Positions 30,853 through 39,878 of a DNA stretch of 59,484 nucleotides are shown piece by piece; position 1 is the stretch's first letter; each line of letters starts with the position of its first letter. Both the position numbers and the translations under genes were made by a program. Below the pieces are notes generated by a model. It was not told the DNA's origin. It saw only the letters and a program-made list of their open reading frames with translations, and did no database searches. Location: positions 1 to 59,484 of the forward strand of contig NZ_NFKI01000019.1 of assembly GCF_002160305.1 (NCBI RefSeq), in the 5' to 3' direction. The stretch comes from Pseudoflavonifractor sp. An184 (GTDB taxonomy: Bacteria; Bacillota; Clostridia; Oscillospirales; Oscillospiraceae).

Positions 30853-32057
30853 GCCTGCTCACCTCCTTTCACATCTTCCCGGATCATGGCGCTTGGCTTC
30901 ACAACCGCCTTATCTCCGATGGTAACGCCGCCGCCTACCACGGCGATGCCCCAGTCCGGGTCCTCGCTGGGGGGCGCGCCGATGGTGGCCTCCTCCCCGA
31001 TGACGGCGTTCTCCGCCACAATGGCGTAGGCCACAACGGCCCCCTTCTTCACCACCGCGCCGGGCATGAGGATGGAGTACTGGACGTCAGCGCCCTCCTC
31101 CACCGTGACCGAGTGGAAGAGCACCGAGTTCTCCACCGAGCCGTCCACCTGGCAGCCGCCGGTGACCAGAGAGTGGGAGATCTGGGCGTTGGGGCCGGTG
31201 ACATGGGGGGGCTTGATGGGGCTGCGGGCGTAGATGGGCCAACTGGAGTCATACAGGTCGATGCCGCTGTGGGGGGCCAGCATGTCCATGTTGGCGTCCC
31301 ACAGGGAGTTGATGGTGCCCACATCCTTCCAGTAGCCGGAGAAGCGGTAAGTCATCAGCTTCTCGCCGGCGGCGAGCATGTTGGGGATGATGTTCTTGCC
31401 GAAGTCGTTGGAGGAGTTGGGGTCGGCCTCGTCGTCGATGAGGTACTGACGCAGCTTGGACCAGGTGAAGACATAGATGCCCATGGAGGCCAGGGTGCTC
31501 TTGGGATGCTGAGGCTTCTCCTCAAACTCGTAGACCTGGCCGTCCTCGTTGGCGTTCATAATGCCGAAGCGCTTGGCCTCCTCCAAAGTCACCTCCAGCA
31601 CGGAGATGGTGCAGGCGGCCTCGGTCTTCTTGTGCTGGGCCACCATGTCGGAGTAGTCCATCTTATAGATGTGGTCGCCGGAGAGGATGACCACATAGTC
31701 CGGGTCGTACAGGTCCAGGAAGCCGATGTTCTGATAGATGGCGTTGGCGGTGCCCTTGTACCAGGTGCCCTGATCTCCCTCCCGCATGTAGGGGGGCAGG
31801 ATGTGCACGCCGCCGTCGGACCGGTCCAGATCCCAGGGCTGGCCGGAGCCGATGTAGCTGTTCAGCTCCAGGGGGCGGTACTGGGTGAGCACGCCCACGG
31901 TGTCGATGCCGGAGTTGACGCAGTTGGACAGGGGAAAGTCAATGATGCGGTACTTCCCGCCGAATGGGACGGCGGGCTTGGCCACCTGGCTGGTGAGGGC
32001 GTAGAGCCGGCTGCCCTGTCCGCCCGCCAACAGCATGGCCACAACTTCTTTTTTCAT
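30849..32057 (-). CDS. glgC: Glucose-1-phosphate adenylyltransferase catalytic subunit
   Basis: The 402-aa enzyme makes ADP-glucose from glucose-1-phosphate and ATP, the committed step of glycogen synthesis. The catalytic [15 protein letters not shown] loop, [19 protein letters not shown], the [11 protein letters not shown] segment, [11 protein letters not shown] and EFEEKP are all present, followed by the left-handed beta-helix domain. It is the second gene of the operon, 57 bp after glgB, and overlaps glgD. Confidence 0.97.
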   Translation of the reverse strand: MKKEVVAMLLAGGQGSRLYALTSQVAKPAVPFGGKYRIIDFPLSNCVNSGIDTVGVLTQYRPLELNSYIGSGQPWDLDRSDGGVHILPPYMREGDQGTWYKGTANAIYQNIGFLDLYDPDYVVILSGDHIYKMDYSDMVAQHKKTEAACTISVLEVTLEEAKRFGIMNANEDGQVYEFEEKPQHPKSTLASMGIYVFTWSKLRQYLIDDEADPNSSNDFGKNIIPNMLAAGEKLMTYRFSGYWKDVGTINSLWDANMDMLAPHSGIDLYDSSWPIYARSPIKPPHVTGPNAQISHSLVTGGCQVDGSVENSVLFHSVTVEEGADVQYSILMPGAVVKKGAVVAYAIVAENAVIGEEATIGAPPSEDPDWGIAVVGGGVTIGDKAVVKPSAMIREDVKGGEQA

Positions 32058-32114
32058 ATGTCGTTCACCTCTGATGTAGTGTAAACTCCCCCAGATGGGA
32101 GGTGCACGCTGGAT

Positions 32115-34187
32115 TCAGGTTTCCGATTTGGCCTTGGGTCCGGGCCGGGCCGCGGCCTTGGACTTCCGAGCGGCCGTTTTGGCGGCGGCGGATTTTCCGC
32201 CCTCCCCCGCCTTTTTGGCCTTGGAGGCGGTCTTTTTTTCGGCGGCCTCCTTGCTGGAGTCCTTCTTTTTCCGCACAGGGCTGCGGCGGGTGCAGCGGTA
32301 GATGACCGCCGACATGGGGGGCAGGTCGATGGACAGGGCCTGCTCCTGGTCGTGGCAGGGGGTGTTCACCGTCTTGAGGGGGGCGGTGTCCCCCAGGCCG
32401 CTGCCGCCGAACTCCTCGGCGTCGGTATTGAAGATCAGGGACCAGGTGCCCGCGAAGGGGGCGCCCACATAGTAGCCCTTCCGGTGGACGGGGGAGAAGT
32501 TGCACACCACGATGAGCGGTTTACCCTCCCGGTCCCAGCGCAGGAAGGCCACGGTATCGGCCTTGTTGTCGTCGGCACACAGCCACTGGAAGCCCTGCCA
32601 GGAGTCATCCTGCTCCCACAGGGGGGACTCGGCCAGATAGAGGGCATTGGCCGCCTTGAAGAAGGCGTGGAGCTTCTTGTGGGGCTCGTACTGGAGCAGG
32701 TGCCAGTCCAGAGAGTACTCATAGTGCCACTCGTTCCACTGGCCGATCTCCGCCCCCATGAAGGAGAGCTTCTTGCCGGGATGGGTGAGCATATAGGTGT
32801 AGAAGGCCCGGACGCCGGCGAACTTCTCCGGGTTGTCCCCGGGCATCTTGCCCAGGAAGGAGCCCTTCATGTGGACCACCTCGTCGTGGGACAGAGGCAG
32901 GATATAGTTCTCCGAAAAGGCGTACATGAGGGAGAAGGTGATGTCCCGGTGGTTGAACTGCCGGAAGTAGGGGTCCAGCTTGATGTAGTGGCAGATGTCG
33001 TTCATCCAGCCCATGTTCCACTTGAAGTTGAAGCCCAGGCCGCCGTCGTCCACCGGGTAGGTCACCTTGGGCCAGGCGGTGGACTCCTCGGCGATCATCA
33101 GCACGTCCGGGTGGGCGGCGAAGATGGTGGTGTTCAGCTTCTGGAAGAACTCGATGGCCTCCAGGTTCTCCTTGCCGCCGTGGATGTTGGGCATCCAGGC
33201 CCCGTCCTGCCGGCCGTAGTCCAGATAGAGCATGGAGGACACCGCGTCCACCCGCAGGCCGTCGGCGTGGTACTCCTCCAGCCAAAACATGGCGTTGGAG
33301 AACAGGAAGGAGCGCACCTCGTTCCGGCCCAGATCAAAGACCTGGGTGCCCCAGTCGGGGTGCTCCCCCTTCCGGGGATCGGAGTACTCATAGGTGGGGG
33401 TGCCGTCGAAGTGGTACAGGCCGAAGGCGTCCCGGGGGAAGTGGGCGGGGACCCAGTCCAGAATCACGCCCACGCCCGCCTGGTGCAGCTGGTCGATCAG
33501 GTATTTGAGATCGTCGGGGGTGCCGAACCGGCTGGTGGCGGCAAAGTAGCCGGTGACCTGGTATCCCCAGGAGGCGTCCAGGGGGTGCTCCATCACGGGG
33601 AGCAGCTCCACGTGGGTGTAGCCCATCTCCTTCACATAGGGGACCAGATAGTGGGCGGTGTCCCGGTAGGAGAGGAACTCCCCCTCGCCGGTGCGCCGCC
33701 AGGAGCCCAGGTGGCACTCATAGATATTCATGGGCCGGCGGTACGGGGGATTTTTGGCCCGGTACTCCAGCCAGTTCTTGTCCCCCCAGGGGTACTCGTC
33801 CAACTCGTAGATCTTGGAGGCGTTGCCCGGACGGGTCTCCGCGTGGAAGGCGTAGGGGTCGGCCTTGGCCACCACCTTGCCGTCGGGGCCCTGGATGGCA
33901 TACTTATAGGTATCATAGCGCTTCAGGCCGGGAATGAATCCCTGCCAGATCCCGCCCTCCACCTTTTCCAGGGGAGCGGCGGTCTCATCCCATCCGTTGA
34001 AATCTCCGAAGACGCACACCTGCTTGGCGTTGGGCGCCCACACCCGGAAGGTGCAGCCGCTCTGGCCGTCCACCTCGTCGGCGTGGGCCCCAAAACACCG
34101 CCATGCGTGGCAGCTGCGCCCCTCCGAGAAGGCTTCCAACTCTAAAAACAGGTCATATTCGGATAGTTTTCCATGATAATTGACCAA
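32115..34187 (-). CDS. glgB: 1,4-alpha-glucan branching enzyme with Lys/Ala-rich tail
   Basis: The 690-aa GH13 enzyme makes alpha-1,6 branches in glycogen. An N-terminal CBM48 domain (TFRVWAPNAKQVCVFGDFNGWD) is followed by the catalytic barrel with VILDWVPAHFP, DGLRVDAVSSMLYLDYGR (nucleophile Asp), IAEESTAWP (acid/base Glu) and LPLSHDEVVH, then the beta-sandwich. After the usual end the protein continues for about 50 residues of Lys, Ala and Ser (RKKKDSSKEAAEKK...) with a histone-H1-like composition. I chose the TTG at 34187 because GAGGTGAT lies ideally before it; a GTG at 34196 is the alternative. It is the first gene of the glg operon. Confidence 0.95.
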   Translation of the reverse strand: MVNYHGKLSEYDLFLELEAFSEGRSCHAWRCFGAHADEVDGQSGCTFRVWAPNAKQVCVFGDFNGWDETAAPLEKVEGGIWQGFIPGLKRYDTYKYAIQGPDGKVVAKADPYAFHAETRPGNASKIYELDEYPWGDKNWLEYRAKNPPYRRPMNIYECHLGSWRRTGEGEFLSYRDTAHYLVPYVKEMGYTHVELLPVMEHPLDASWGYQVTGYFAATSRFGTPDDLKYLIDQLHQAGVGVILDWVPAHFPRDAFGLYHFDGTPTYEYSDPRKGEHPDWGTQVFDLGRNEVRSFLFSNAMFWLEEYHADGLRVDAVSSMLYLDYGRQDGAWMPNIHGGKENLEAIEFFQKLNTTIFAAHPDVLMIAEESTAWPKVTYPVDDGGLGFNFKWNMGWMNDICHYIKLDPYFRQFNHRDITFSLMYAFSENYILPLSHDEVVHMKGSFLGKMPGDNPEKFAGVRAFYTYMLTHPGKKLSFMGAEIGQWNEWHYEYSLDWHLLQYEPHKKLHAFFKAANALYLAESPLWEQDDSWQGFQWLCADDNKADTVAFLRWDREGKPLIVVCNFSPVHRKGYYVGAPFAGTWSLIFNTDAEEFGGSGLGDTAPLKTVNTPCHDQEQALSIDLPPMSAVIYRCTRRSPVRKKKDSSKEAAEKKTASKAKKAGEGGKSAAAKTAARKSKAAARPGPKAKSET

Positions 34188-34273
34188 TGAGATCACCTCA
34201 TTCCTATCAGATCAGCCGATTTTGCGTCTAAAATGACAAGTGCACAAAACCGAGATCGCTGATATTTATATAA

Positions 34274-34319
34274 ATTATACAACACACGTTTCACACCGTC
34301 AAGTCAAAAGGGTGTGAAA
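34274..34319 (-). promoter_or_regulatory. glg operon promoter with overlapping inverted repeat
   Basis: On the minus strand TTGACG (34297-34302) and TATAAT (34274-34279) are spaced by 17 nt. TTTCACACC (34289-34297) and GGTGTGAAA (34311-34319) form a perfect 9-bp inverted repeat with a 13-nt spacer that straddles the -35 box, so a bound repressor would block RNA polymerase. The regulator is not identified. Confidence 0.8.
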
Positions 34320-34351
34320 TGGAATTTTATAGGGCTGAATATACAGGGCAA

Positions 34352-34396
34352 TGTCCCGCCGCGGGGTATTCCTTTGGAAAACAGCGCGGCGGGACA
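34352..34396 (-). terminator. Terminator-like hairpin after the carboxypeptidase gene
   Basis: TGTCCCGCCGCG (34352-34363) and CGCGGCGGGACA (34385-34396) form a 12-bp stem with a 21-nt loop, 15 bp past the stop codon of the minus-strand gene. The T-tract is poor, so termination strength is uncertain. Confidence 0.5.
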
Positions 34397-34410
34397 TATT
34401 TCATTTTGAC

Positions 34411-35565
34411 TTATCCGGCCATGAGCATCTGTTCCAGAAGGCGGGAGAAAATTTTGGGGACGGTGAGCCGCTCCACCCCCTGGGCGGAGAGAATGGGGAC
34501 AGTGTCCCGCACCTGGCCGTCCACGGAGACCTCCATCTCCCCCACGGTCTGGCCCTGCTCCACCGGGGCGGCCAGATCCTGGGCCAGGGTGACCCTGGTG
34601 GTGATCTGACCCTCCTGACCCTTGCGGACCAGCAGGCGGCACTCCCGCGCCAGCTGGGGCTGGACCTGTCCCTGCTCGCCCAGCAGCACCGGGATTGGGG
34701 CCAGGGGGGAGTCCGGGTACACGCTGACCAGAGAGTAGGAGGCGAAGCCGTAGTCCAGCAGGGCCTTGGCGTCCTCAAAGCGGTCGGCGGAGGTGGGAGA
34801 TTTCATCACCACGGCAATGAGCTCCATGCCGTCCCGCTCCGCCGTGGCCGACATGCAGTAGAGGGCGGAGTCGGTGGAGCCCGTCTTCAGGCCGGTGGCA
34901 CCCTGGTAGAAGCGGACTAAGCGGTTGGTGTTGGTCAGGCCGAAGGCTCCGTCCCGGATGGAGTCCATCCAGATGGTGGTGTACTCCCGGACGCCGGGGT
35001 GGTGGAGCACCAGCTCCCGGGACATGAGGGCGATGTCATGGGCGGAAGTCACATGGCCCTGGGCGGGCAGGCCGGTGCAGTTGAGAAAGGTGGTGTCCCC
35101 CATCCCCAGTTCCTTGGCCCGCCGGTTCATCTGCTCCACAAAGGCGGTCTCGCTCCCCGCCAGGTACTCCGCCATGGCCACGGCGGCGTCGTTGCCCGAG
35201 ACCACGGTGATGCACTTCACCAGCTCGCCCACCGTCATCTGCTCCCCCTCTTTCAGGTAGACCTGGGAGCCGCCCATGCCGGCGGCGTAGGCGGAGACGG
35301 TGACCACATCCTCCTTGGCGACGCGGCCGCTGTCCAGGGCCTCGAAGATGAGCAGCAGAGTCATCACCTTGGTGACGCTGGCCGGTTCCAGCTTTTCATG
35401 GGACGCCTTTTCGTAAAGGAGGGTCCCGGTCTCCTTTTCCATCAGCACCGCGGAGGCGGCGGAGAGGTCCAGGGCCGGCTGGGCCGCCTCCGCCGTCTCC
35501 CCGGCCGCCGCCGCGGGGCCGGTGAGCAGAGCCGCCGTCAGCAGCAGGGCACAAATTCGCTTCAT
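34411..35565 (-). CDS. D-alanyl-D-alanine carboxypeptidase (PBP5/DacF-like)
   Basis: The 384-aa exported enzyme trims the terminal D-Ala from peptidoglycan stem peptides. A signal peptide (MKRICALLLTAALLTGPAAAA) is followed by the penicillin-binding motifs SVTK (SxxK, nucleophile Ser), SGN (SxN) and KTGS, then a C-terminal beta-rich domain. No clear C-terminal amphipathic anchor is seen. In Bacillus the DacF paralogue shapes spore cortex. The upstream sequence holds a possible sigma-G/F-type promoter, so a sporulation role is a reasonable inference. It is divergent from the phage cluster. Confidence 0.92.
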   Translation of the reverse strand: MKRICALLLTAALLTGPAAAAGETAEAAQPALDLSAASAVLMEKETGTLLYEKASHEKLEPASVTKVMTLLLIFEALDSGRVAKEDVVTVSAYAAGMGGSQVYLKEGEQMTVGELVKCITVVSGNDAAVAMAEYLAGSETAFVEQMNRRAKELGMGDTTFLNCTGLPAQGHVTSAHDIALMSRELVLHHPGVREYTTIWMDSIRDGAFGLTNTNRLVRFYQGATGLKTGSTDSALYCMSATAERDGMELIAVVMKSPTSADRFEDAKALLDYGFASYSLVSVYPDSPLAPIPVLLGEQGQVQPQLARECRLLVRKGQEGQITTRVTLAQDLAAPVEQGQTVGEMEVSVDGQVRDTVPILSAQGVERLTVPKIFSRLLEQMLMAG

Positions 35566-35601
35566 GGAACAAACGCCTCCCGTTTCTTGGTCTTGTGGAT
35601 T

Positions 35602-35631
35602 CAGGATGTGGAGGCGGGGAACCTTCTATAC
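35602..35631 (-). promoter_or_regulatory. Possible forespore sigma (F/G-type) promoter for the carboxypeptidase
   Basis: GTATA (35627-35631, minus strand) and CATCCTG (35602-35608) are separated by 18 nt and match the GHATR and CATNHTA consensus of sigma-G except for the last base. No sigma-A pair was found in this stretch. A single short match can occur by chance. Confidence 0.4.
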
Positions 35632-35798
35632 CCGGCGGGCGGCCGGTAAATTTTTGCTTTCCGGCATCACACGTCCTTTACCATAATCCAGGATGTGCGA
35701 GTTTTTTGTAAAATCCCGCCGGGGCGGAAGAAAAAATTTTCTTATTGGGACGAAAACGTACAACTTTCTTCTCCTGCCCGCCCGGGGTGAGGAGGGAT

Positions 35799-36101
35799 AT
35801 GGTGAAGAAAGACAAGAGCCCTTTGGACCGGGAGGCCCTGCTGGAGCAGATGGGAAGGTTGGCCTGCGCCAAGGTCAACGACGCGGTCAAGCTGGCCTAC
35901 CTTCCGGAGGAGGAGCGGGACGCCATCGGGCGGCTGGATCTGTCCGCCCTGACGGAGTTCCGGCGCAGCGGGGCGGGGACGGTGGAGATGAAATTCACCG
36001 ACCGGATGCGGGCTTTGGAGCGGCTGCTGGAGCTGAGCGGGCCCAGCGGGGAGGAGCAGCTGGAGCGGTTTTTGCAGAGAATGGAGGAGCCGGAGGCGTG
36101 A
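35799..36101 (+). CDS. Phage terminase small-subunit-like protein
   Basis: The 100-aa protein precedes the large terminase with a 4-nt overlap, and its GTVEMKFTDRMRALERLLELSG segment resembles the C-terminal oligomerisation region of PBSX-type small terminases (KL.DRLKALE.LGKH). A separate N-terminal DNA-binding HTH of the usual length is not visible, so the protein is short for the family. TGAGGAGGG precedes the ATG. It is the first gene of the cluster. No repressor or HTH gene lies upstream. Confidence 0.65.
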   Translation: MVKKDKSPLDREALLEQMGRLACAKVNDAVKLAYLPEEERDAIGRLDLSALTEFRRSGAGTVEMKFTDRMRALERLLELSGPSGEEQLERFLQRMEEPEA

Positions 36102-37354
36102 GACCCCTGAAGTTTTCCAAAAAACAGCGGCGGGTGCTCACCTGGTGGCGGCCCTCCTCCCCGGACAGCGGCTATGACGCCATCTTGTGCGAGGGGGCGG
36201 TGCGCAGCGGCAAGACGTTATGCACCGGGTTGTCCTTCTTCTGCTGGGCTATGACCTGCTTCTCTCAAAAGAGCTTCGCCCTGTGCGGCAAGTCCGTGCC
36301 GGCGGTGCGGCGGAATCTGTGGCAGGAGCTGAGGCCCATTCTTCGGGAGATGGGGTTCCAGATTCGGGAGCGGCTGTCCCAGAACCGGATCGACGTGTCT
36401 CTGGGGCGGCGGCGGAATACCTTCTATCTGTTCGGCGGGCTGGACGAGCGGTCCGCCGCCCTGGTCCAGGGGATCACCCTGGCGGGGGCCCTGCTGGACG
36501 AGGCGGCGCTGATGCCCCGCTCCTTTGTGGAGCAGGTGTGCGCCCGGTGTTCGGTGGAGGGGAGCCGGCTGTGGTTCTCCTGCAACCCGGAGAGCCCCGC
36601 CCACTGGTTCTATCAGGAGTGGGTTCAGAAGGCACAGGAGAAGAATGTGCTGCGGCTGTCCTTTACCATGAGGGACAACCCCGGACTGTCCCGGGAGACC
36701 ATCCGGCGGTACGAGGCCATGTTTCAGGGGGCCTTCTACCGCCGGTTTATTCTGGGGGAGTGGGCCCAGGCGGAGGGCCTCATCTACGACTTCTTCGGGC
36801 CGGAGCTGGTGCGGGAGGCGCCGGAGGGGCTGGGCGGGCCCTGGTACATCTCCTGTGACTACGGGACGGTGAACCCCACCTCCATGGGGCTTTGGGGCAG
36901 AAAAGACGGGATCTGGTACCGGGCGGCGGAGTTTTACTACGACTCCCGGAGGGAGCGGCGGCAGAAGACCGACGGGGAGTACGCCCAGGACTTGGCCGCG
37001 CTGGCGGGGGGACGGAACATCCAGGGCGTGGTGGTGGACCCCTCCGCCGCCAGCTTTCTGGAGCTGCTCCGGAGGCAGGGGTGGCCGGTGGTCCGGGCCA
37101 AAAACGACGTGCTCTCCGGCATCCGCACCACGGCGGAGCTGCTGCGGGCGGGAAAAATCGTCATCTGCTCCCCCTGCCGGGACGCCATCCGGGAATTCGG
37201 GCTGTACTGCTGGGATACCTCCGGCACCGGCGGCGACCGGGTGGTCAAATCCAATGACCACGCCATGGACGACATCCGGTACTTCGCCGCCACGGTGGCG
37301 GCGAAGAATGGCGGAAGTTTCTTTGCCGGGAGTGTAGAGCGGGCTTCCATTTAA
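36098..37354 (+). CDS. Phage terminase large subunit
   Basis: The 418-aa packaging motor has the Walker A motif EGAVRSGKT, Walker B GALLDEAALM, a FSCNPES coupling motif, and the C-terminal nuclease domain with ISCDYGTVNPTSMGLW, VVVDPSAASF and SNDHAMDDIRYF. All key acidic residues appear to be kept, so DNA packaging may be possible. The GTG start overlaps the small subunit stop as GTGA. It belongs to the PBSX/Terminase_6-type family, which is compatible with headful packaging. Confidence 0.92.
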   Translation: MRPLKFSKKQRRVLTWWRPSSPDSGYDAILCEGAVRSGKTLCTGLSFFCWAMTCFSQKSFALCGKSVPAVRRNLWQELRPILREMGFQIRERLSQNRIDVSLGRRRNTFYLFGGLDERSAALVQGITLAGALLDEAALMPRSFVEQVCARCSVEGSRLWFSCNPESPAHWFYQEWVQKAQEKNVLRLSFTMRDNPGLSRETIRRYEAMFQGAFYRRFILGEWAQAEGLIYDFFGPELVREAPEGLGGPWYISCDYGTVNPTSMGLWGRKDGIWYRAAEFYYDSRRERRQKTDGEYAQDLAALAGGRNIQGVVVDPSAASFLELLRRQGWPVVRAKNDVLSGIRTTAELLRAGKIVICSPCRDAIREFGLYCWDTSGTGGDRVVKSNDHAMDDIRYFAATVAAKNGGSFFAGSVERASI

Positions 37355-37384
37355 CGAAGATCCGGGAGAGGGAGGAAATTTGAT

Positions 37385-38527
37385 GTGAAGTGGTTTGTGA
37401 AGAAAAAACCGGCGGCCCGGGCGCCCCAGGTCCAGCTGCGGGACGTGGAGCACCACCCCTTTGGGATGCTGGACCGGTACGTCCCCCTGCGCCGGGGGGA
37501 ACTGGACCTGTACCGCTCCATCCGGGAGGCGGTGCCCATTGTGGACGCCGCCCTTTTGAAGCTGGTGCGGCTGTGCGGGGGCGTCATTGTCCGGTGCCCG
37601 GACCCGGAGGGCCAGAGAGGGCTGGAGCAGTTTTTGGCACAGGTGGACACCGGGCGGGGCCAGAGGGGCATCCAGTCCTTTCTGGACCAGTATCTGGACT
37701 CCATGTTCACCTGCGGCCAGGGGGTGGGAGAGATCGTCCTCTCCCCCGGCGGGCAAGACATTGCCGCCCTGCTGTGCGCCGACCCGGGACAGGTGGAGAT
37801 CAAGGAGGGGGACACGCCCCTGGACTTCCGGCTGTGCACCCGGGACGGGAGCGGACAGCTGGAGGAGCTGCCCTGGCAGGAGCTGCTGCTGTTCACCCCC
37901 TTTCAGCCGGGGACGGACAGCCCCTACGGGGTATCTCTGCTGCGGTCCATGCCCTTTTTGAGCGGAATCCTTCTGAAAATTTACCAGGCCGTCGGCCAGA
38001 ACTGGGAGCGGGTGGGCAACCTGCGCTTCGCCGTGGTATGTAAGCCCGGCGAGGGGGACGGCCTGTCCGCCCAGGAGCGGGGGGAGATGGTGGCCAGCGA
38101 GTGGTCCGCCGCCATGCGCTCCACCCGCCAGGGGGCGGTGCGGGACTTTGTGGCGGTGGGCGACGTGGACATCAAGGTCATCGGCGCGGACAACCAGATT
38201 TTGGACAGCGAGGCGCCGGTGCGGCAGATTCTGGAGCAGCTCATCGCCCGGACTGGGATTCCGCCCTTTCTGCTGGGGCTGTCCTGGTCCTCCACCGAGC
38301 GCATGAGCGTCCAGCAGGCCGATCTGCTCACCAGTGAGATCACCGCCATCCGCCGGGGGGTGGAGCCGGTGGTCCGGAGGGTGTGCCAGCTGTGGCTGCG
38401 CCTCCACGGGATCGCCGGGCCGGTGGAGGTGGACTGGGAGGACATCAACTTGCAGGATCTGGTGGAGGAGGCCAAGGCCGGGCTCTATCAGGCCCAGACG
38501 GAACAGATCAGGAGGGAGACAACGTGA
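37385..38527 (+). CDS. Phage portal protein
   Basis: The 380-aa protein forms the dodecameric DNA gate of the head. Portal-like features are the N-terminal RDVEHHPFGML segment, the YQAVGQNWERVGNLRFAVV helix-strand unit and the GIPPFLLGLSWSSTERMSVQQADL stretch typical of portal cores. It sits directly after the terminase and before the protease. The GTG at 37385 has GGAGG 9 nt upstream. Length is at the small end of the family. Confidence 0.88.
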   Translation: MKWFVKKKPAARAPQVQLRDVEHHPFGMLDRYVPLRRGELDLYRSIREAVPIVDAALLKLVRLCGGVIVRCPDPEGQRGLEQFLAQVDTGRGQRGIQSFLDQYLDSMFTCGQGVGEIVLSPGGQDIAALLCADPGQVEIKEGDTPLDFRLCTRDGSGQLEELPWQELLLFTPFQPGTDSPYGVSLLRSMPFLSGILLKIYQAVGQNWERVGNLRFAVVCKPGEGDGLSAQERGEMVASEWSAAMRSTRQGAVRDFVAVGDVDIKVIGADNQILDSEAPVRQILEQLIARTGIPPFLLGLSWSSTERMSVQQADLLTSEITAIRRGVEPVVRRVCQLWLRLHGIAGPVEVDWEDINLQDLVEEAKAGLYQAQTEQIRRETT

Positions 38528-39459
38528 AGATCATCAAAACATCCCAGGAGCCCCAGGCGGTCCTTCAGCCGGGGCACCTGGAGGACATCAACCGCCTCAG
38601 CCGCACGCCCCTGACGGAGGCGGAGGTGTACGCCTTCTCGGTGCGCCTGTGCGACAACGAGGTGGACCGGGACGGGGAGCGGTTTGCCCCCAGAACTCTG
38701 GAGCAGCTGGCTCCCCTGTTTGTGGGCAAGAGCGGCATCTTTGACCACAACTGGAGCGCCCAGGGCCAGGCGGCCCGGCTCTACCGCACCGAGGTGGTGG
38801 CGGAGCCCGGGCGGCTCACCCAGGCGGGGGACCCCTACTGCTGGCTGAAGGGGTACGCCTATATGGTGCGCACCCCGGACAACCAGAGCCTCATCGCAGA
38901 GATCGAGGGGGGCATCAAGAAGGAGGTCAGCGTGGCCTGCTCGGTGGAGAAGGCGGTGTGCTCCATCTGCGGCGCGCCCCGGGGAGAGGGCTGCGGCCAC
39001 AAGCCCGGGGAGGTGTACGACGGGAAGCTGTGCTGCATCAGTCTGGAGGAGGCCAGCGACGCGTACGAATTCTCCTTCGTGGCGGTGCCCGCCCAGCCCC
39101 ATGCCGGGGTGGTCAAAGGATTTTCCAGCCGAAGGGAGGCGGCCTCCCTGAAGGAGCTGGTCCAGGGGAATGCCGGATGCGCCCGGGAGCTGGAGACGCT
39201 GGAGCACGAGGCGGCGCTGGGCAGGAAGTGGATCTCCTCCCTCCGCGCCGACGTGGTGCGGCTGGGCGGACTGGCCGACCCCAAGCTGGATCTGAAGGTG
39301 CTGAAAGCCATCACCGAAAAGCTGGAGGAGGGGGAGCTCCAGGAGCTGAAGCGGGCCTATGAGGCCCGGGCTCAGGAGCGGTACCCCCTGTCGGTGCAGC
39401 TGGGGTACGGAAAGGAGCCGGAGCGGCGTCCCGAGGAGGACGGAGCGTTCCTGATCTGA
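38524..39459 (+). CDS. Putative capsid maturation protease/scaffold
   Basis: The 311-aa protein lies between portal and capsid, where the prohead protease and scaffold are encoded. Residues 35-190 show a protease-like core (VDRDGERF, GIFDHNWSAQGQAARL, GYAYMV, KEVSVAC), in which His and Ser positions could form the active site. A Cys/His cluster (CSICGAPRGEGCGHKPG) is unusual and may bind zinc. The C-terminal third is helical and charged (KLEEGELQELKRAYEARA), as expected for a scaffold. The GTG start overlaps the portal stop. The exact family was not recognised. Confidence 0.65.
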   Translation: MKIIKTSQEPQAVLQPGHLEDINRLSRTPLTEAEVYAFSVRLCDNEVDRDGERFAPRTLEQLAPLFVGKSGIFDHNWSAQGQAARLYRTEVVAEPGRLTQAGDPYCWLKGYAYMVRTPDNQSLIAEIEGGIKKEVSVACSVEKAVCSICGAPRGEGCGHKPGEVYDGKLCCISLEEASDAYEFSFVAVPAQPHAGVVKGFSSRREAASLKELVQGNAGCARELETLEHEAALGRKWISSLRADVVRLGGLADPKLDLKVLKAITEKLEEGELQELKRAYEARAQERYPLSVQLGYGKEPERRPEEDGAFLI

Positions 39460-39514
39460 CCGGCAAGTCCGGGTTGGATTCTGAATCTTTGAAAAAATAA
39501 AGGAGGAACACACA

Positions 39515-39859
39515 GTGAGTAAGGTTTCGTTTGAGGACATCGGGGCGGTTATCGCCACCTTTGCCGCCCAGGACAGCGTGAAGCCCGGCCAGGTGGTGAA
39601 AATCGCCGCCAACGGCCAGGTGGGGGCGTGCAGCGCCAAGGACGCCTTCGCCGGACAGGCCCAGTCAGTTCGGGGCGGCTTTGCCGGAGTGCAGGTGAAG
39701 GGGTTTCTGACCGTATCCACCACCGGCACGGTGAATCTGGGGCGGGTCAGTCTGGAGGCCGACGGCACCGGCGGTGTGCAGGCGGCCACCACCGGCGGCG
39801 TGACCGCCCTGGTGGTCAGCGTGGATTCTGCCGCCAAGACTGCGGTCATCTGTCTGTAA
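39515..39859 (+). CDS. Small capsid decoration-like protein
   Basis: The 114-aa protein is Gly/Val/Thr-rich with short beta strands (QVVKIAANGQVGACSAKDAFAGQA, GTVNLGRVSLEADGTGGVQA) and precedes the major capsid gene. That is the usual place and composition of head-decoration or stabilising proteins. The GTG start follows AAAGGAGG. No catalytic motif is seen. Confidence 0.65.
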   Translation: MSKVSFEDIGAVIATFAAQDSVKPGQVVKIAANGQVGACSAKDAFAGQAQSVRGGFAGVQVKGFLTVSTTGTVNLGRVSLEADGTGGVQAATTGGVTALVVSVDSAAKTAVICL

Positions 39860-39878
39860 GAAAAAGGAGGATTTTGCT

